A DNA stretch of 64,000 nt from Evansella halocellulosilytica. Its GTDB lineage: Bacteria > Bacillota > Bacilli > Bacillales > Salisediminibacteriaceae. Shown here in pieces: positions 8,390 to 16,668 of this stretch. Made by a program: the position numbers and the translations under genes. Under the pieces are notes generated by a model. That model ran no database searches, was not told the DNA's origin, and saw only the letters and a list, made by a program, of their open reading frames with translations. How positions within the stretch are numbered: the first letter of the stretch is position 1; the number at the start of each line of letters is the position of its first letter. The stretch covers positions 456,761 to 520,760 of the forward strand of contig NZ_NIST01000001.1 of the NCBI RefSeq assembly GCF_002335745.1, in the 5' to 3' direction.

Positions 8390-8488
8390 TGATGGCCAAG
8401 AAATGTGAATCTAGATGCTCCTATACTTGCAAGTAAGTCTTAGTTTTAGTTGTAGGGTCATCGATAGGTTTTATAAATTCTTAATAGT

Positions 8489-8527
8489 AAAAAAAACAAA
8501 GCAGCACCCTTTTTAAAAGGTACTGCT
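8489..8527 (-). terminator. Terminator of the YqgV-like gene
   Basis: Minus-strand AGCAGTACCTTTT pairs with AAAAGGGTGCTGCT and is followed by TTTGTTTTTTTT. Confidence 0.75.
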
Positions 8528-8558
8528 CGTCATTTACTTTATTAATACGTGCCCATTT

Positions 8559-8840
8559 CTATTGCTCTTTATTTTCAATACTTATTCCTTCTGGACGGTA
8601 GTGTAATTTTACATTTGTGATTACTTCAGTTGCCCCATCTTCGATTGCAATCTTTTGAGTTTTTTCAAGCAGCGTCAATACGTCTGCCATCGATCCTTCA
8701 ACGACTGTTTCCATCGGTCCAACCTCATGCTTTAACCCTGAATCTTCAATGACCTTGACGATATGAGGCAAGATCCCATTCGTTTCCATATCCTTTCCAT
8801 TTGGCAGCACTTGAAAACCAGCCATTACTGTTGTCATCAT
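8559..8840 (-). CDS. MTH1187/YqgV family (UPF0045) thiamine-binding-type protein
   Basis: This small cytosolic protein of 93 residues has the ferredoxin-like fold pattern of the MTH1187/YqgV family: VMAGFQVLPNG at the start, GPMETVVEGSMADVL in the middle and TNVKLHYRPEG near the end. Related domains bind thiamine or its precursors. The cellular role is not established. GGAGGGTGA lies directly before two tandem ATG codons. The second (8837) has the better spacing. It is flanked by its own terminator and is monocistronic. Confidence 0.8.
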   Translation of the reverse strand: MMTTVMAGFQVLPNGKDMETNGILPHIVKVIEDSGLKHEVGPMETVVEGSMADVLTLLEKTQKIAIEDGATEVITNVKLHYRPEGISIENKEQ

Positions 8841-9162
8841 TCACCCTCCATTCAACGTTTGCTATTCTCGTTCCTTTTCAAAATGAAAATTAAACATTCA
8901 ATTAACCAACCTTGAATACAATCGCACACACATAAGGTTGTACAGTTCACTCATTGAAGTGGTATATCCACACATAGAGCTTCGAAATCACACATAGTAC
9001 TTCGAAACGTCCTCATTAGATCAACCTCTCCCCAAAAGTCAACCCATTCACCGAAAAGTTCGGGGACCTGGTACCCGAATATTTTTGGGTGGTTGGGTGG
9101 ATGTTAAGGGATAGATGTTTTATGTAGCTTTTGATCATGCTTGATAGAAAGGGGTTTTAGTA
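8841..9162. other. Intergenic stretch with one palindromic repeat
   Basis: The 322 bp contain no credible gene. TTCGGG (9059-9064) and CCCGAA (9074-9079) pair around GACCTGGTA, followed by TATTTTTGGG. This is one of the dispersed CCTGG-centred palindromes of the window. GATAGAAAGGGG precedes the next gene. Confidence 0.5.
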
Positions 9163-11109
9163 ATGAAAAAGCGTTGGTGGATTGTCGGTAGTATTGTTTT
9201 TGTCGGTATTATTGCTGTCGTTGTCCTTTCACAATTAGAGTTTGAGTATGCATACATCCCTGATGAAAGTGAACTATTGAATGATCAACGTGGCTTTTTC
9301 GATGGCTATGATGTGTGGGGTGAACGAGTTCCTTTGGATGAGTCTGCATCGCTCGCCCATTCAAATATCGATAGTCACCAGCTGTCTCCTGACGAAGGGG
9401 CTGTTAGAGTTGATGAAGAATTCATTCAATTTGGACGGGAACAATTTTATAAAGAGACTTTCAATAATGAAGAATATATGACAGATGTTCTAGGTGTGAT
9501 CGATGGAGGAATTACTCTTCCGAAGATGATGAAGGCTTTAATAAAGTTACGGGGACAAGGAACAAACAATTTACAAGTTGAACTCGATAAAGACGTCACA
9601 ATTGGTGATAAAACGTATAAAAAAGGAGAATTAATTGACACAGGATTAGATGTTCCAAAAGGGGCATATACACCTTTAGGAATGCCAGTCAGCTATTCAA
9701 AAGGGAAAGTACGAGTTGGAGCGAGCTGTGCCTCGTGCCACGCGACCGTTGACCGTGATACCGGAAAAGTCGTTGAAGGAGCACCGAACAATAATTTTAA
9801 TGCCGGGATGCTCCTCGCTTTGGCACCTAATACAACTGCCTTTTTTCCAAATACGGAGGTCGAAGTATTAGAAGCTTATATCAATGATCAAAAACGAACG
9901 GTGAAGACGAGTAAAGGAGGCGACGAGCCGTTGCCTGATCCAGAAAAAATCGAAGCTGATGTGGACCAGACAATAGCAAGCTGGCCGAAAGGAACCTTCG
10001 ACTCTACGATAGATTTAGAAAGTAACCCGACGCAAATCCCTGATTCTTTTACACTTGAAGATCACCCGTATGGTTGGAATGGATTTGCTACAATTGGACC
10101 ATTTAAAGGGTTGAGTTCTTTAAATAATAATGTTCATGCGCAAAACTCAGACTTACTCGCTCAATATGAGCAAAGTAATGAACTGTTTGATATTGACAAA
10201 GAAGTGTATATTGGAACCATTTTGCAAAATGCAGCTGATGAGGAGCATCGTTATGATCCTCAATCTGGAGAAAAACCATCTGAATTTTTTGCTAAAGTCG
10301 ATGATACTCCAGAAGTTCCTGGGGTGAATGAGATGGTCAAGCCACCACACTTTCCAAAAATATCATTGTTTTCACCTAACGGAACTGTCATTAATTCACC
10401 TGGGTACCACTTCGGAGAACAAATAAACGCACTATCTGCCTATCAAAATACATTAAGACCACCATCGCAAGCTAGGGGAGCAGAAAGCAGCTCTCTTGAA
10501 GGAGAAAGAGTGTTTAACGAAGCAGGATGTGCGTCTTGTCATGCCGGAGAAGCTTATACGAATAACCAGGTGATCCCTGTAGATGAATTAAAAACCGAAA
10601 AGTCAAGGGCGAAAGCATTCCGGGATACGGTGAAAATCATGGAAGAGCCGTGGGTTTATACACCGGATACACCCGTCCCTATTCCAAACGGGGCAAAAAA
10701 GATTAAAGTGCCAACAGATAAGCTCGATCGAGAGCAATTAAATCTCACATTAGCACAAGGAAACGAAGGCGGTTATAAAGTAAAAGGATTGATCGGGCTT
10801 GCGTGGTCACCTCCATATTTGCATGATGGCGGGGTCTCAGTCGGACCAGACGAATCAAAAGACTTAGGCATTCCAGGAACATTACGCAAAGCCATCGACC
10901 CTGACGCACGCAACAGCTTACGTGCACTCGTAGACCGTAACCTCCGGCAAAAGGTCATTGAAGCCAATAAACAAGATCCTTCATTGCAGCACGTTCACGT
11001 GACAGGTGAAGGGCACGAATATTGGGTAGATGAAAAAGCAGGCTTTACAGAAGCAGAAAGAGAAGCACTGATCGACTACCTCATGACACGCACCTCAATT
11101 GAAGAGTAA
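9163..11109 (+). CDS. Membrane-anchored di-haem cytochrome c, peroxidase/MauG-like
   Basis: The 648-residue protein is held in the membrane by an uncleaved-looking N-terminal segment (residues 5-24) and lies outside the cell. It has two c-type haem motifs, CASCH at 189-193 and CASCH at 456-460. A long N-terminal domain precedes a C-terminal domain with WSPPYLHDGG, as seen in di-haem cytochrome c peroxidase relatives. Its role may be electron transfer or peroxide reduction, and the substrate is unknown. An AAAGGGG ribosome site precedes ATG, and a perfect terminator follows at 11119. It is monocistronic with no cytochrome maturation genes nearby. Confidence 0.82.
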   Translation: MKKRWWIVGSIVFVGIIAVVVLSQLEFEYAYIPDESELLNDQRGFFDGYDVWGERVPLDESASLAHSNIDSHQLSPDEGAVRVDEEFIQFGREQFYKETFNNEEYMTDVLGVIDGGITLPKMMKALIKLRGQGTNNLQVELDKDVTIGDKTYKKGELIDTGLDVPKGAYTPLGMPVSYSKGKVRVGASCASCHATVDRDTGKVVEGAPNNNFNAGMLLALAPNTTAFFPNTEVEVLEAYINDQKRTVKTSKGGDEPLPDPEKIEADVDQTIASWPKGTFDSTIDLESNPTQIPDSFTLEDHPYGWNGFATIGPFKGLSSLNNNVHAQNSDLLAQYEQSNELFDIDKEVYIGTILQNAADEEHRYDPQSGEKPSEFFAKVDDTPEVPGVNEMVKPPHFPKISLFSPNGTVINSPGYHFGEQINALSAYQNTLRPPSQARGAESSSLEGERVFNEAGCASCHAGEAYTNNQVIPVDELKTEKSRAKAFRDTVKIMEEPWVYTPDTPVPIPNGAKKIKVPTDKLDREQLNLTLAQGNEGGYKVKGLIGLAWSPPYLHDGGVSVGPDESKDLGIPGTLRKAIDPDARNSLRALVDRNLRQKVIEANKQDPSLQHVHVTGEGHEYWVDEKAGFTEAEREALIDYLMTRTSIEE

Positions 11110-11118
11110 TGTTCACAA

Positions 11119-11147
11119 AATTGTGCGGGACCAGGTCCCGCACAATT
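11119..11147 (+). terminator. Terminator of the di-haem cytochrome gene
   Basis: AATTGTGCGGGA and TCCCGCACAATT pair around CCAGG, ending in TTTGTGCTT. The apex belongs to the CCTGG/CCAGG palindrome family of this window. Confidence 0.8.
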
Positions 11148-11195
11148 TGTGCTTAGCTATTGATTTTTTTATGATTTATGGTAGAGTGTTTTAGT

Positions 11196-11239
11196 TAGCG
11201 GAGTTCGAGACCCTCCTTCGCTATATAAACGAAAACTAG
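11196..11239 (+). promoter_or_regulatory. Structured leader of yhhQ-queF, possible preQ1-type element
   Basis: A likely promoter (TTGATT, 16 nt, TAGAGT at 11181-11186) gives a leader of about 60 nt. It contains GCGGAG and CTCC-TT-CGC pairing around TTCGAGACC, then an A-rich tail ending CGAAAACTAGGAG that includes the ribosome site. Size, position and tail recall class I preQ1 riboswitches, and the downstream genes are preQ1-linked. The loop departs from the usual consensus, so the assignment is weak. Confidence 0.3.
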
Positions 11240-11252
11240 GAGATGATTCATA

Positions 11253-11933
11253 ATGAACAATTCAATAGGTGTCAATACAAATGATAAGCAAAGTAAGCTG
11301 ATCTTGCTTGTCGCGATCTTTTTTACCGCTTTATTTGTTTCAAATGTTATTTCTGCTAAGTTATTTACGATTGGCAGTATCGTATTAACTGCAGGAATTA
11401 TCACATATCCACTTACTTTTTTAATTACAGATTCGATCTCTGAAGTATATGGCAAAATGACTGCAAGACGAGTCGTCCTCATCGGGTTATTAACGAACGT
11501 GCTTATGATCGGGTTTTTCTATATTGCGATTATGCTGCCACCCGCAGGATATTGGCCGATGCAGGAAGAGTTTGAAGTAATTTTAGGCGCTGTACCACGT
11601 ATCGTTGCAGCTTCCTTGTTAGCGTACAGCATTTCCCAATTGTTTGATGTCCATCTTTTTCACAAAATAAAAGAAATGACACAGGGTAAACATTTGTGGC
11701 TGAGAAACAATGCAAGTACGTTAGCAAGCCAGCTGCTTGATTCGATCATTTTCGTTCTTGTTGCCTTTTATGGAACAATGCCATTTTCGGCAATTCTTGT
11801 GATGATCGGAACGCAATACGTTGTCAAACTACTCTTTGCAATAGCAGATACACCATTTATTTATTTGACCGTGAAATGGTTAAATAAAACATCAATAAAG
11901 ACGAATAAGGAGGCTGTCACCGATGTCTCATGA
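11253..11933 (+). CDS. Queuosine precursor transporter (YhhQ/VUT family)
   Basis: The 226-residue integral membrane protein has about six hydrophobic segments and the family stretch [17 protein letters not shown] near residues 48-64. YhhQ-type proteins import preQ0 or preQ1 for queuosine in tRNA. The match is supported by the immediately following queF, whose start overlaps this stop codon by 11 nt, indicating translational coupling. Downstream of its loop-rich leader, TAGGAGATG supplies the ribosome site. Confidence 0.88.
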   Translation: MNNSIGVNTNDKQSKLILLVAIFFTALFVSNVISAKLFTIGSIVLTAGIITYPLTFLITDSISEVYGKMTARRVVLIGLLTNVLMIGFFYIAIMLPPAGYWPMQEEFEVILGAVPRIVAASLLAYSISQLFDVHLFHKIKEMTQGKHLWLRNNASTLASQLLDSIIFVLVAFYGTMPFSAILVMIGTQYVVKLLFAIADTPFIYLTVKWLNKTSIKTNKEAVTDVS

Positions 11934-12411
11934 CCGCAGTAAAGAAGTTTCTCTTTTAGGTGAAGCTGGTACTCAATATAGCTTTAACTATGATCCATCT
12001 GTACTAGAAAGCTTTGAAAACCGTCACGCTTATCGTGATTATTTCGTAAAGTTTAATTGTCCAGAATTTACGAGCCTTTGTCCGAAGACGAATCAGCCTG
12101 ATTTTGCAACGATTTATATTAGCTACATTCCGGATAAAAAAATGGTAGAAAGCAAATCACTAAAGCTTTATTTATTCAGCTTTCGAAACCATGGCGACTT
12201 CCATGAAGATTGCATGAACATTATTTTAAATGATCTCGTCGACCTCATGGACCCGCGCTATATCGAAGTATGGGGCAAATTTACACCACGCGGTGGAATT
12301 TCGATTGACCCATATACAAACTACGGAAAGCCAGGAACAAAGTGGGAAAAATTTGCTGAACAGCGACTTCTTCAGCATGACCTTTATCCAGAGAAAGTCG
12401 ACAACCGATAA
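11923..12411 (+). CDS. queF: NADPH-dependent 7-cyano-7-deazaguanine reductase (QueF)
   Basis: QueF reduces preQ0 to preQ1 in queuosine synthesis, in the cytosol. The 162-residue protein is the short, unimodular form typical of Bacillus. It has the catalytic cysteine and aspartate in [12 protein letters not shown] (Cys53, Asp60) and the ESKSLKLY motif with Glu76. AAGGAGG lies within the end of the transporter gene and gives the ATG at 11923. It is co-transcribed with the transporter and followed by a strong terminator. Confidence 0.95.
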   Translation: MSHDRSKEVSLLGEAGTQYSFNYDPSVLESFENRHAYRDYFVKFNCPEFTSLCPKTNQPDFATIYISYIPDKKMVESKSLKLYLFSFRNHGDFHEDCMNIILNDLVDLMDPRYIEVWGKFTPRGGISIDPYTNYGKPGTKWEKFAEQRLLQHDLYPEKVDNR

Positions 12412-12424
12412 TTCTTTCAATCAA

Positions 12425-12466
12425 CACCGTACAAAGTTGTATCTCCTTCTTTGTACGGTGTTTTTT
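12425..12466 (+). terminator. Terminator of yhhQ-queF
   Basis: CACCGTACAAAG and CTTTGTACGGTG form a perfect 12-bp stem followed by TTTTTTG. Confidence 0.85.
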
Positions 12467-12679
12467 GTCTCCTCCTTCCTTCATTCCCCATATAAGCTCA
12501 CAGCATATCGTTCAATAGCAGACGATTTATAACAATATGCTAGGATCTAAGTGCTAATACACGCTGAAGATCATATTTTATTCATTATTTAATTGTTTCA
12601 ATTTTGTGCATTTCTGAAATTTCCGTTAAACTATGTATACTTTGAAAAAGCTCGAAAAAAGTCGAATGGAGGTGAAAAA

Positions 12680-13630
12680 TTGATCTTAGTCACTCTTGAA
12701 GACATAAAAAACAAAGAACTTAACCAAATACAAAATATTTGTGCCGACAGACAAGTAATCTATTCTCCCTCTATTGACACGTTAAAAGAGGAACAACTTG
12801 GACACGTAGATATTCTCATTACATATGGTGATGAGTTATCACTAGAAAACCTTGAACTGCTCCCAAAATTGAAGTGGATTCAGCTATTTCAAGCTGGAGC
12901 AGAAAAGCTGCCTTTAGAGGCTATTAATAAGCGGAACATCAAGTTAACGAATATGAAAACCATTCACGCAATTCCGATGTCAGAGTTTGCTCTAGGGGTG
13001 ATGTTAAGACACTCCTTAAAACTAGAAGTCTTGCGTAAAAATCAAGAGAAGAGACATTGGGATACAACCGCAACAATTGAAGAATTATCCGGTAAACAAG
13101 TAGCAATATTCGGGGCAGGTGAAGTAGGTTCAGCGATTGCAACGAAATGTAAGCTCATGGGTATGCACGTCATCGGGGTAAATCGTTCCGGACGTATTCG
13201 TGAACCTTTTCACGAAATGGAAACGTTAGCCAATCGACAACATGTCATTCCACGGTGCGATTACATTATTTTGACAATGCCGGTAACTGATCAGACTAAA
13301 CACTGCTTCTCCACAGCAGAATTTACAAAAATGAAGCAGAATGCCTTATTTATAAATTTAGGAAGAGGACCGCTTGTCGATGATACAGCATTAAAAACAG
13401 CACTATTAAACAAAACAATTGGAGGCGCAGTGTTAGATGTGTTTGATGAAGAACCTTTAGATCCTAACCACGACCTTTGGGGCATCGACCGTTTATTTAT
13501 TACCCCGCACATTGCGGCAAAATCACCACACTACATTAAGCGCTGCCTAGACATTTTTGAAAAACAATACGACGCATTTTTAAAGAATAAAAACCTGCAG
13601 TTCGAAATCAGCCTTGATGAAGGGTATTAG
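12680..13630 (+). CDS. D-isomer-specific 2-hydroxyacid dehydrogenase
   Basis: This cytosolic NAD(P)-dependent oxidoreductase has 316 residues from the TTG start at 12680. The TTG is chosen because GGAGGTG lies 5-6 nt before it; the frame stays open upstream but without a ribosome site. The Rossmann motif GAGEVG, the catalytic Arg in INLGRGPLVDD, the Glu in DEEPLDPNHDLW and the His in ITPHIA are all present. Substrates of the GhrA-like branch include glyoxylate and hydroxypyruvate, but specificity cannot be read here. It lies 14 nt ahead of a class II aldolase-like gene, so a two-step 2-oxoacid/aldehyde route is plausible. Confidence 0.88.
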   Translation: MILVTLEDIKNKELNQIQNICADRQVIYSPSIDTLKEEQLGHVDILITYGDELSLENLELLPKLKWIQLFQAGAEKLPLEAINKRNIKLTNMKTIHAIPMSEFALGVMLRHSLKLEVLRKNQEKRHWDTTATIEELSGKQVAIFGAGEVGSAIATKCKLMGMHVIGVNRSGRIREPFHEMETLANRQHVIPRCDYIILTMPVTDQTKHCFSTAEFTKMKQNALFINLGRGPLVDDTALKTALLNKTIGGAVLDVFDEEPLDPNHDLWGIDRLFITPHIAAKSPHYIKRCLDIFEKQYDAFLKNKNLQFEISLDEGY

Positions 13631-13644
13631 GAGGAATTCATATT

Positions 13645-14388
13645 ATGAAGAAAAACCTTACACATTCTGTAGAACAACAACGATTAGAATTAAAACAGCG
13701 GTTAGCAGCTGGATTCCGCTTATTTTCAAGATTTGGTTTTGACGACGGATCAGCTGGCCATATCACAGTCCGTGATCCTAAATATAAAGATTGTTTCTGG
13801 GTAAACCCATACGGCATCCATTTCAGCCAAATTAAAGCTTCAGATTTACTTATGCTTGATGAAGACGGAAATATCCAGCACGGCGATGGTGAAGTGAACG
13901 GCGCTGCATTTGCCATTCATTCAGAAATTCATAAGGCTCGCCCGGATGTCCATGCAGCAGCTCACTCTCATTCAGTGTACGGAAAAGCATTTTCTACACT
14001 TGGAAAATTGTTGGATCCAATAACACAAGACGCATGTGCTTTTTACGAAGATCACGCGTTATTTAACGACTATACCGGCGTCGTATATGAAAAGTCAGAA
14101 GGACAGCGAATGGCTGACACGCTTGGCAACAAAAAAGCTGTTATACTCCGCAATCATGGCCTTTTGACTGTTGGCGGAACGATTGATGAAGCAGTGTGGT
14201 GGTTCGTTTCCATGGAACGTTCCTGTCAAGTTCAAATGTTAGCAGATCGTGCAGGTTCTCCGATTTCGATCGATCCAGAATATGCAAAACATACACATTC
14301 ACAAGTCGGAACACCTGAATCTGCAAAAGAAGATTTTAAGCCTCTTTATGACCGCATTGTTAGAGAACAGCCCGATTTATTGAAATAA
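13645..14388 (+). CDS. Class II aldolase/adducin-family protein
   Basis: The 247-residue cytosolic protein has the family zinc site in HAAAHSHS and the later ILRNHGLLTVG motif. Members are metal-dependent aldolases, epimerases or dehydratases acting on sugar phosphates and related compounds. The acidic residue usual in the fuculose-phosphate aldolase active site is not clear by eye, so the substrate stays open. AGGAGG precedes ATG, 14 nt after the dehydrogenase gene, indicating an operon. A terminator follows at 14415. Confidence 0.85.
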   Translation: MKKNLTHSVEQQRLELKQRLAAGFRLFSRFGFDDGSAGHITVRDPKYKDCFWVNPYGIHFSQIKASDLLMLDEDGNIQHGDGEVNGAAFAIHSEIHKARPDVHAAAHSHSVYGKAFSTLGKLLDPITQDACAFYEDHALFNDYTGVVYEKSEGQRMADTLGNKKAVILRNHGLLTVGGTIDEAVWWFVSMERSCQVQMLADRAGSPISIDPEYAKHTHSQVGTPESAKEDFKPLYDRIVREQPDLLK

Positions 14389-14414
14389 TTTCAGTACAGA
14401 TTTCAGACTAACTG

Positions 14415-14446
14415 TGCTCAATTCTTTACGAATCAAGAGCATTTTT
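14415..14446 (+). terminator. Terminator of the dehydrogenase-aldolase operon
   Basis: TGCTC...GAGCA with an inner ATTC/GAAT pairing, followed by TTTTTG. Confidence 0.65.
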
Positions 14447-14559
14447 GTCGAAAAACGGCGATAATACACGGTTTTCCACACTTGCTCTGTACTCAGATAG
14501 TGACACAACAAATAATCTTGTCTTAGCACAGTTGTCTTTGTCAGAGAATTCATGAATAA

Positions 14560-14588
14560 TTAAAACTTGTGAAACTCGAAAATATAAT
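14560..14588 (+). promoter_or_regulatory. Possible promoter of the opuAC operon
   Basis: A perfect TATAAT (14583-14588) is preceded by a poor -35 (TTAAAA) at 17 nt. An activator or an osmotic effect on supercoiling may compensate, as at other osmoregulated promoters. Confidence 0.35.
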
Positions 14589-14623
14589 AGATATACATTA
14601 AATACGATGGAGGAATTTACGTA

Positions 14624-15646
14624 ATGAAAAAGAAAACGATGTTAAGCTTAATCTCATCAGCATTGATCTTGACTGCTGTTGCCTGCGGAAATGGTGATGA
14701 TGCGAATGGCGGTGCTGATGAAGATCGTGAAATTGATACGATTACGTTAGCAGATGCCGGGTGGGACAGTATCCGTGTTCATAACAGTATTACGCAACGA
14801 ATCCTTGAAGAAGGCTACGGCTATGACACAGATGTGATGACTGGTTCAACTGCTGCGACAATTCAAGGGTTACGTCAAGGAGATATTCAAGTCTATACAG
14901 AAATTTGGACAGACAATATTCAAGAGCTATGGGAAGAATCACTTGAATCTGGCGATGTTATAGAAGTGTCAACAAACTTCGATGACAACAGACAAGGCCT
15001 TTTCGTTCCGACATATGTCATTGAAGGAGATGAAGAACGCGGAATTGAGCCAATGGCTCCAGATTTAAGAACGGTAGAAGACTTAAAAAACTATCCTGAT
15101 CTATTTGAAGACCCTGAAGAAGCTGGTATGGGGCGTATTTATGGGGCACCTTCTGATTGGGCTCTAAGCGAATATATTGAGGAAAAAGTTCATACGTACG
15201 GTCTTGAGGATACGATGAACCATTTCCGACCAGGATCAGACGCTGCACTTGTGACTACATTAGTAGATGCATATGAGTCAGGTGAACCTTGGGTTGGTTA
15301 CTACTGGGAGCCGACTTGGGTAACAGCGGTCTATGATTTAACGTTGCTTGAAGAACCAGCTTTCGATCAAGAAATTTGGGATGAAAATAAAGGAACAGAA
15401 TTCCCTCCAAACGACGTTGTTGTCGGTGTATGGTCTGAATTAGAAGATATTGCTCCAGAAGTAGTTGAATTTTTGAGTAACTACGAAACGAGTAGTGCAT
15501 TAACAGACGAAGCATTAGCTTACATGCGTGAAAACGATGCTGAAGCCGATGAAGCAGCTGATTGGTGGATGCTTGAGCACCAGGACATCTGGATGGACTG
15601 GCTTCCTGAAGAAGTCGCAGAAGACGTATTAGCATCGTTACAATAA
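14624..15646 (+). CDS. opuAC: Glycine-betaine ABC transporter substrate-binding lipoprotein
   Basis: The 340-residue protein has a signal peptide with lipobox LTAVAC (Cys21), so it is tethered outside the membrane. The mature domain matches the OpuAC/ProX-type quaternary-ammonium-binding family (GWDSIRVHNSITQRIL, YTEIWTDN), with tryptophans typical of the betaine cage. It is very acidic (GDDANGGADEDRE), as in salt- or alkali-tolerant species. Gene order is AC-AB-AA, the reverse of B. subtilis opuA (AA-AB-AC). GGAGG precedes ATG. Confidence 0.9.
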   Translation: MKKKTMLSLISSALILTAVACGNGDDANGGADEDREIDTITLADAGWDSIRVHNSITQRILEEGYGYDTDVMTGSTAATIQGLRQGDIQVYTEIWTDNIQELWEESLESGDVIEVSTNFDDNRQGLFVPTYVIEGDEERGIEPMAPDLRTVEDLKNYPDLFEDPEEAGMGRIYGAPSDWALSEYIEEKVHTYGLEDTMNHFRPGSDAALVTTLVDAYESGEPWVGYYWEPTWVTAVYDLTLLEEPAFDQEIWDENKGTEFPPNDVVVGVWSELEDIAPEVVEFLSNYETSSALTDEALAYMRENDAEADEAADWWMLEHQDIWMDWLPEEVAEDVLASLQ

Positions 15647-15713
15647 TGGCAAGTAGGGTGGTTAGTCAGTAAGGCTGACTGCCCTCATTTCTTTAAAGTG
15701 AGGTGAAAGGTCA

Positions 15714-15722
15714 ATGTGGTAG
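15714..15722 (+). other. Two-codon start-stop ORF (ATG TGG TAG) with strong ribosome site
   Basis: GTGAGGTGA at 15698-15706 stands 7 nt before ATG TGG TAG at 15714-15722, between opuAC and opuAB. The hairpin 15728-15780 follows within 6 nt. The real opuAB ATG has no visible ribosome site, so this minimal ORF may act in loading or regulating ribosomes. It could also be a relic of a former start. Confidence 0.4.
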
Positions 15723-15727
15723 AGCAT

Positions 15728-15780
15728 GTTAAAAAGCTCACACTCAGACAGATTTCCGAACTATCTGGGATCTTTTTAAC
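15728..15780 (+). promoter_or_regulatory. Intercistronic stem-loop opuAC/opuAB
   Basis: GTTAAAAAG (15728-15736) and CTTTTTAAC (15772-15780) pair perfectly, with an inner CAGAT/ATCTG stem. There is no U tract. It lies 27 nt before the opuAB start and may set the ratio of binding protein to permease or stabilise the opuAC mRNA. Confidence 0.5.
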
Positions 15781-15807
15781 AGTCTCTGTCATATAAACCA
15801 ACATTGA

Positions 15808-16665
15808 ATGATAGACTTTCCAGAACAACTAAAATTTGAAGCAGGGCAATATGTCGATCAAATCGTTTCATTTTTAAATGAAAACTTAGGTTTCTTTTTC
15901 GATGCGATTCGCTCCCTGTTTACCGTTATATTATTAAACATTGAAAATTTCTTGCTTTGGTTGCCATGGTGGCTTGTTATATTCGCTGTCTTTTTCGTCG
16001 GCTGGCGTGTCGTAAAGCTTAGTTCCGGAATTGTATATGGATTCTTAATCTTCCTCGTCGGAGCATTCGGATTATGGGAATTAATGATGATTACCTTTGC
16101 GATCGTCTTAACATCCGTCATTATCGCTTTAGTAATCGGAATTCCTACCGGGATTATCATGAGTTATAGTCGGGGTTTTTCAAACTTTATGAGACCAGTA
16201 CTAGACGCGATGCAGACGATGCCAAGCTTTGTTTATTTAATACCAGCGATCTTTTTCTTCGGGCTCGGGAAAGTACCCGCTGTTTTTGCCACATTGATTT
16301 ATGCTGTTCCTCCAGTCATTCGGTTAACTGAACTTGCGATTCGTAATGTTTCAAAAGAAATGGTTGAAGCTGCAGAATCTTTCGGCTCTTCAAGAATGAA
16401 CTTGCTGACAAAAGTTCAATTGCCTCAAGCAATGCCGACCATTTTAGCCGGTGTTAACCAAACGACGATGATGGCTTTAGCCATGGTTGTCATCGCATCG
16501 ATGATCGGTGCCCAAGGATTAGGGGAAGAAGTACTCATTTCAATAAACCGAATCGATATTGCTAGAGGGTTTGAAGCTGGAATAAGTATCGTATTTATGG
16601 CAATCATTATCGATCGAATTACGAATGGAATAGGAAACCGTTTCCAAAGAAACGAGGGACATTAA
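15808..16665 (+). CDS. opuAB: Glycine-betaine ABC transporter permease
   Basis: The 285-residue membrane permease has the binding-protein-dependent transport domain with the EAA loop (EAAESFGSSRMNLLTKVQLP) that contacts the ATPase. The segment MQTMPSFVYLIPAIFFFGLG is typical of OpuAB/ProW. A TGA directly precedes the ATG at 15808, which limits the start to this or a later codon, yet no ribosome site is visible. A structured leader with a minimal ORF lies upstream. opuAA follows after 3 nt. Confidence 0.93.
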   Translation: MIDFPEQLKFEAGQYVDQIVSFLNENLGFFFDAIRSLFTVILLNIENFLLWLPWWLVIFAVFFVGWRVVKLSSGIVYGFLIFLVGAFGLWELMMITFAIVLTSVIIALVIGIPTGIIMSYSRGFSNFMRPVLDAMQTMPSFVYLIPAIFFFGLGKVPAVFATLIYAVPPVIRLTELAIRNVSKEMVEAAESFGSSRMNLLTKVQLPQAMPTILAGVNQTTMMALAMVVIASMIGAQGLGEEVLISINRIDIARGFEAGISIVFMAIIIDRITNGIGNRFQRNEGH

Positions 16666-16668
16666 AGT

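Noticed and set aside
12593-12679. Longer N-terminus of the hydroxyacid dehydrogenase
   Set aside because: No ribosome site precedes the upstream ATG; GGAGGTG fits the TTG at 12680 and the family N-terminus.
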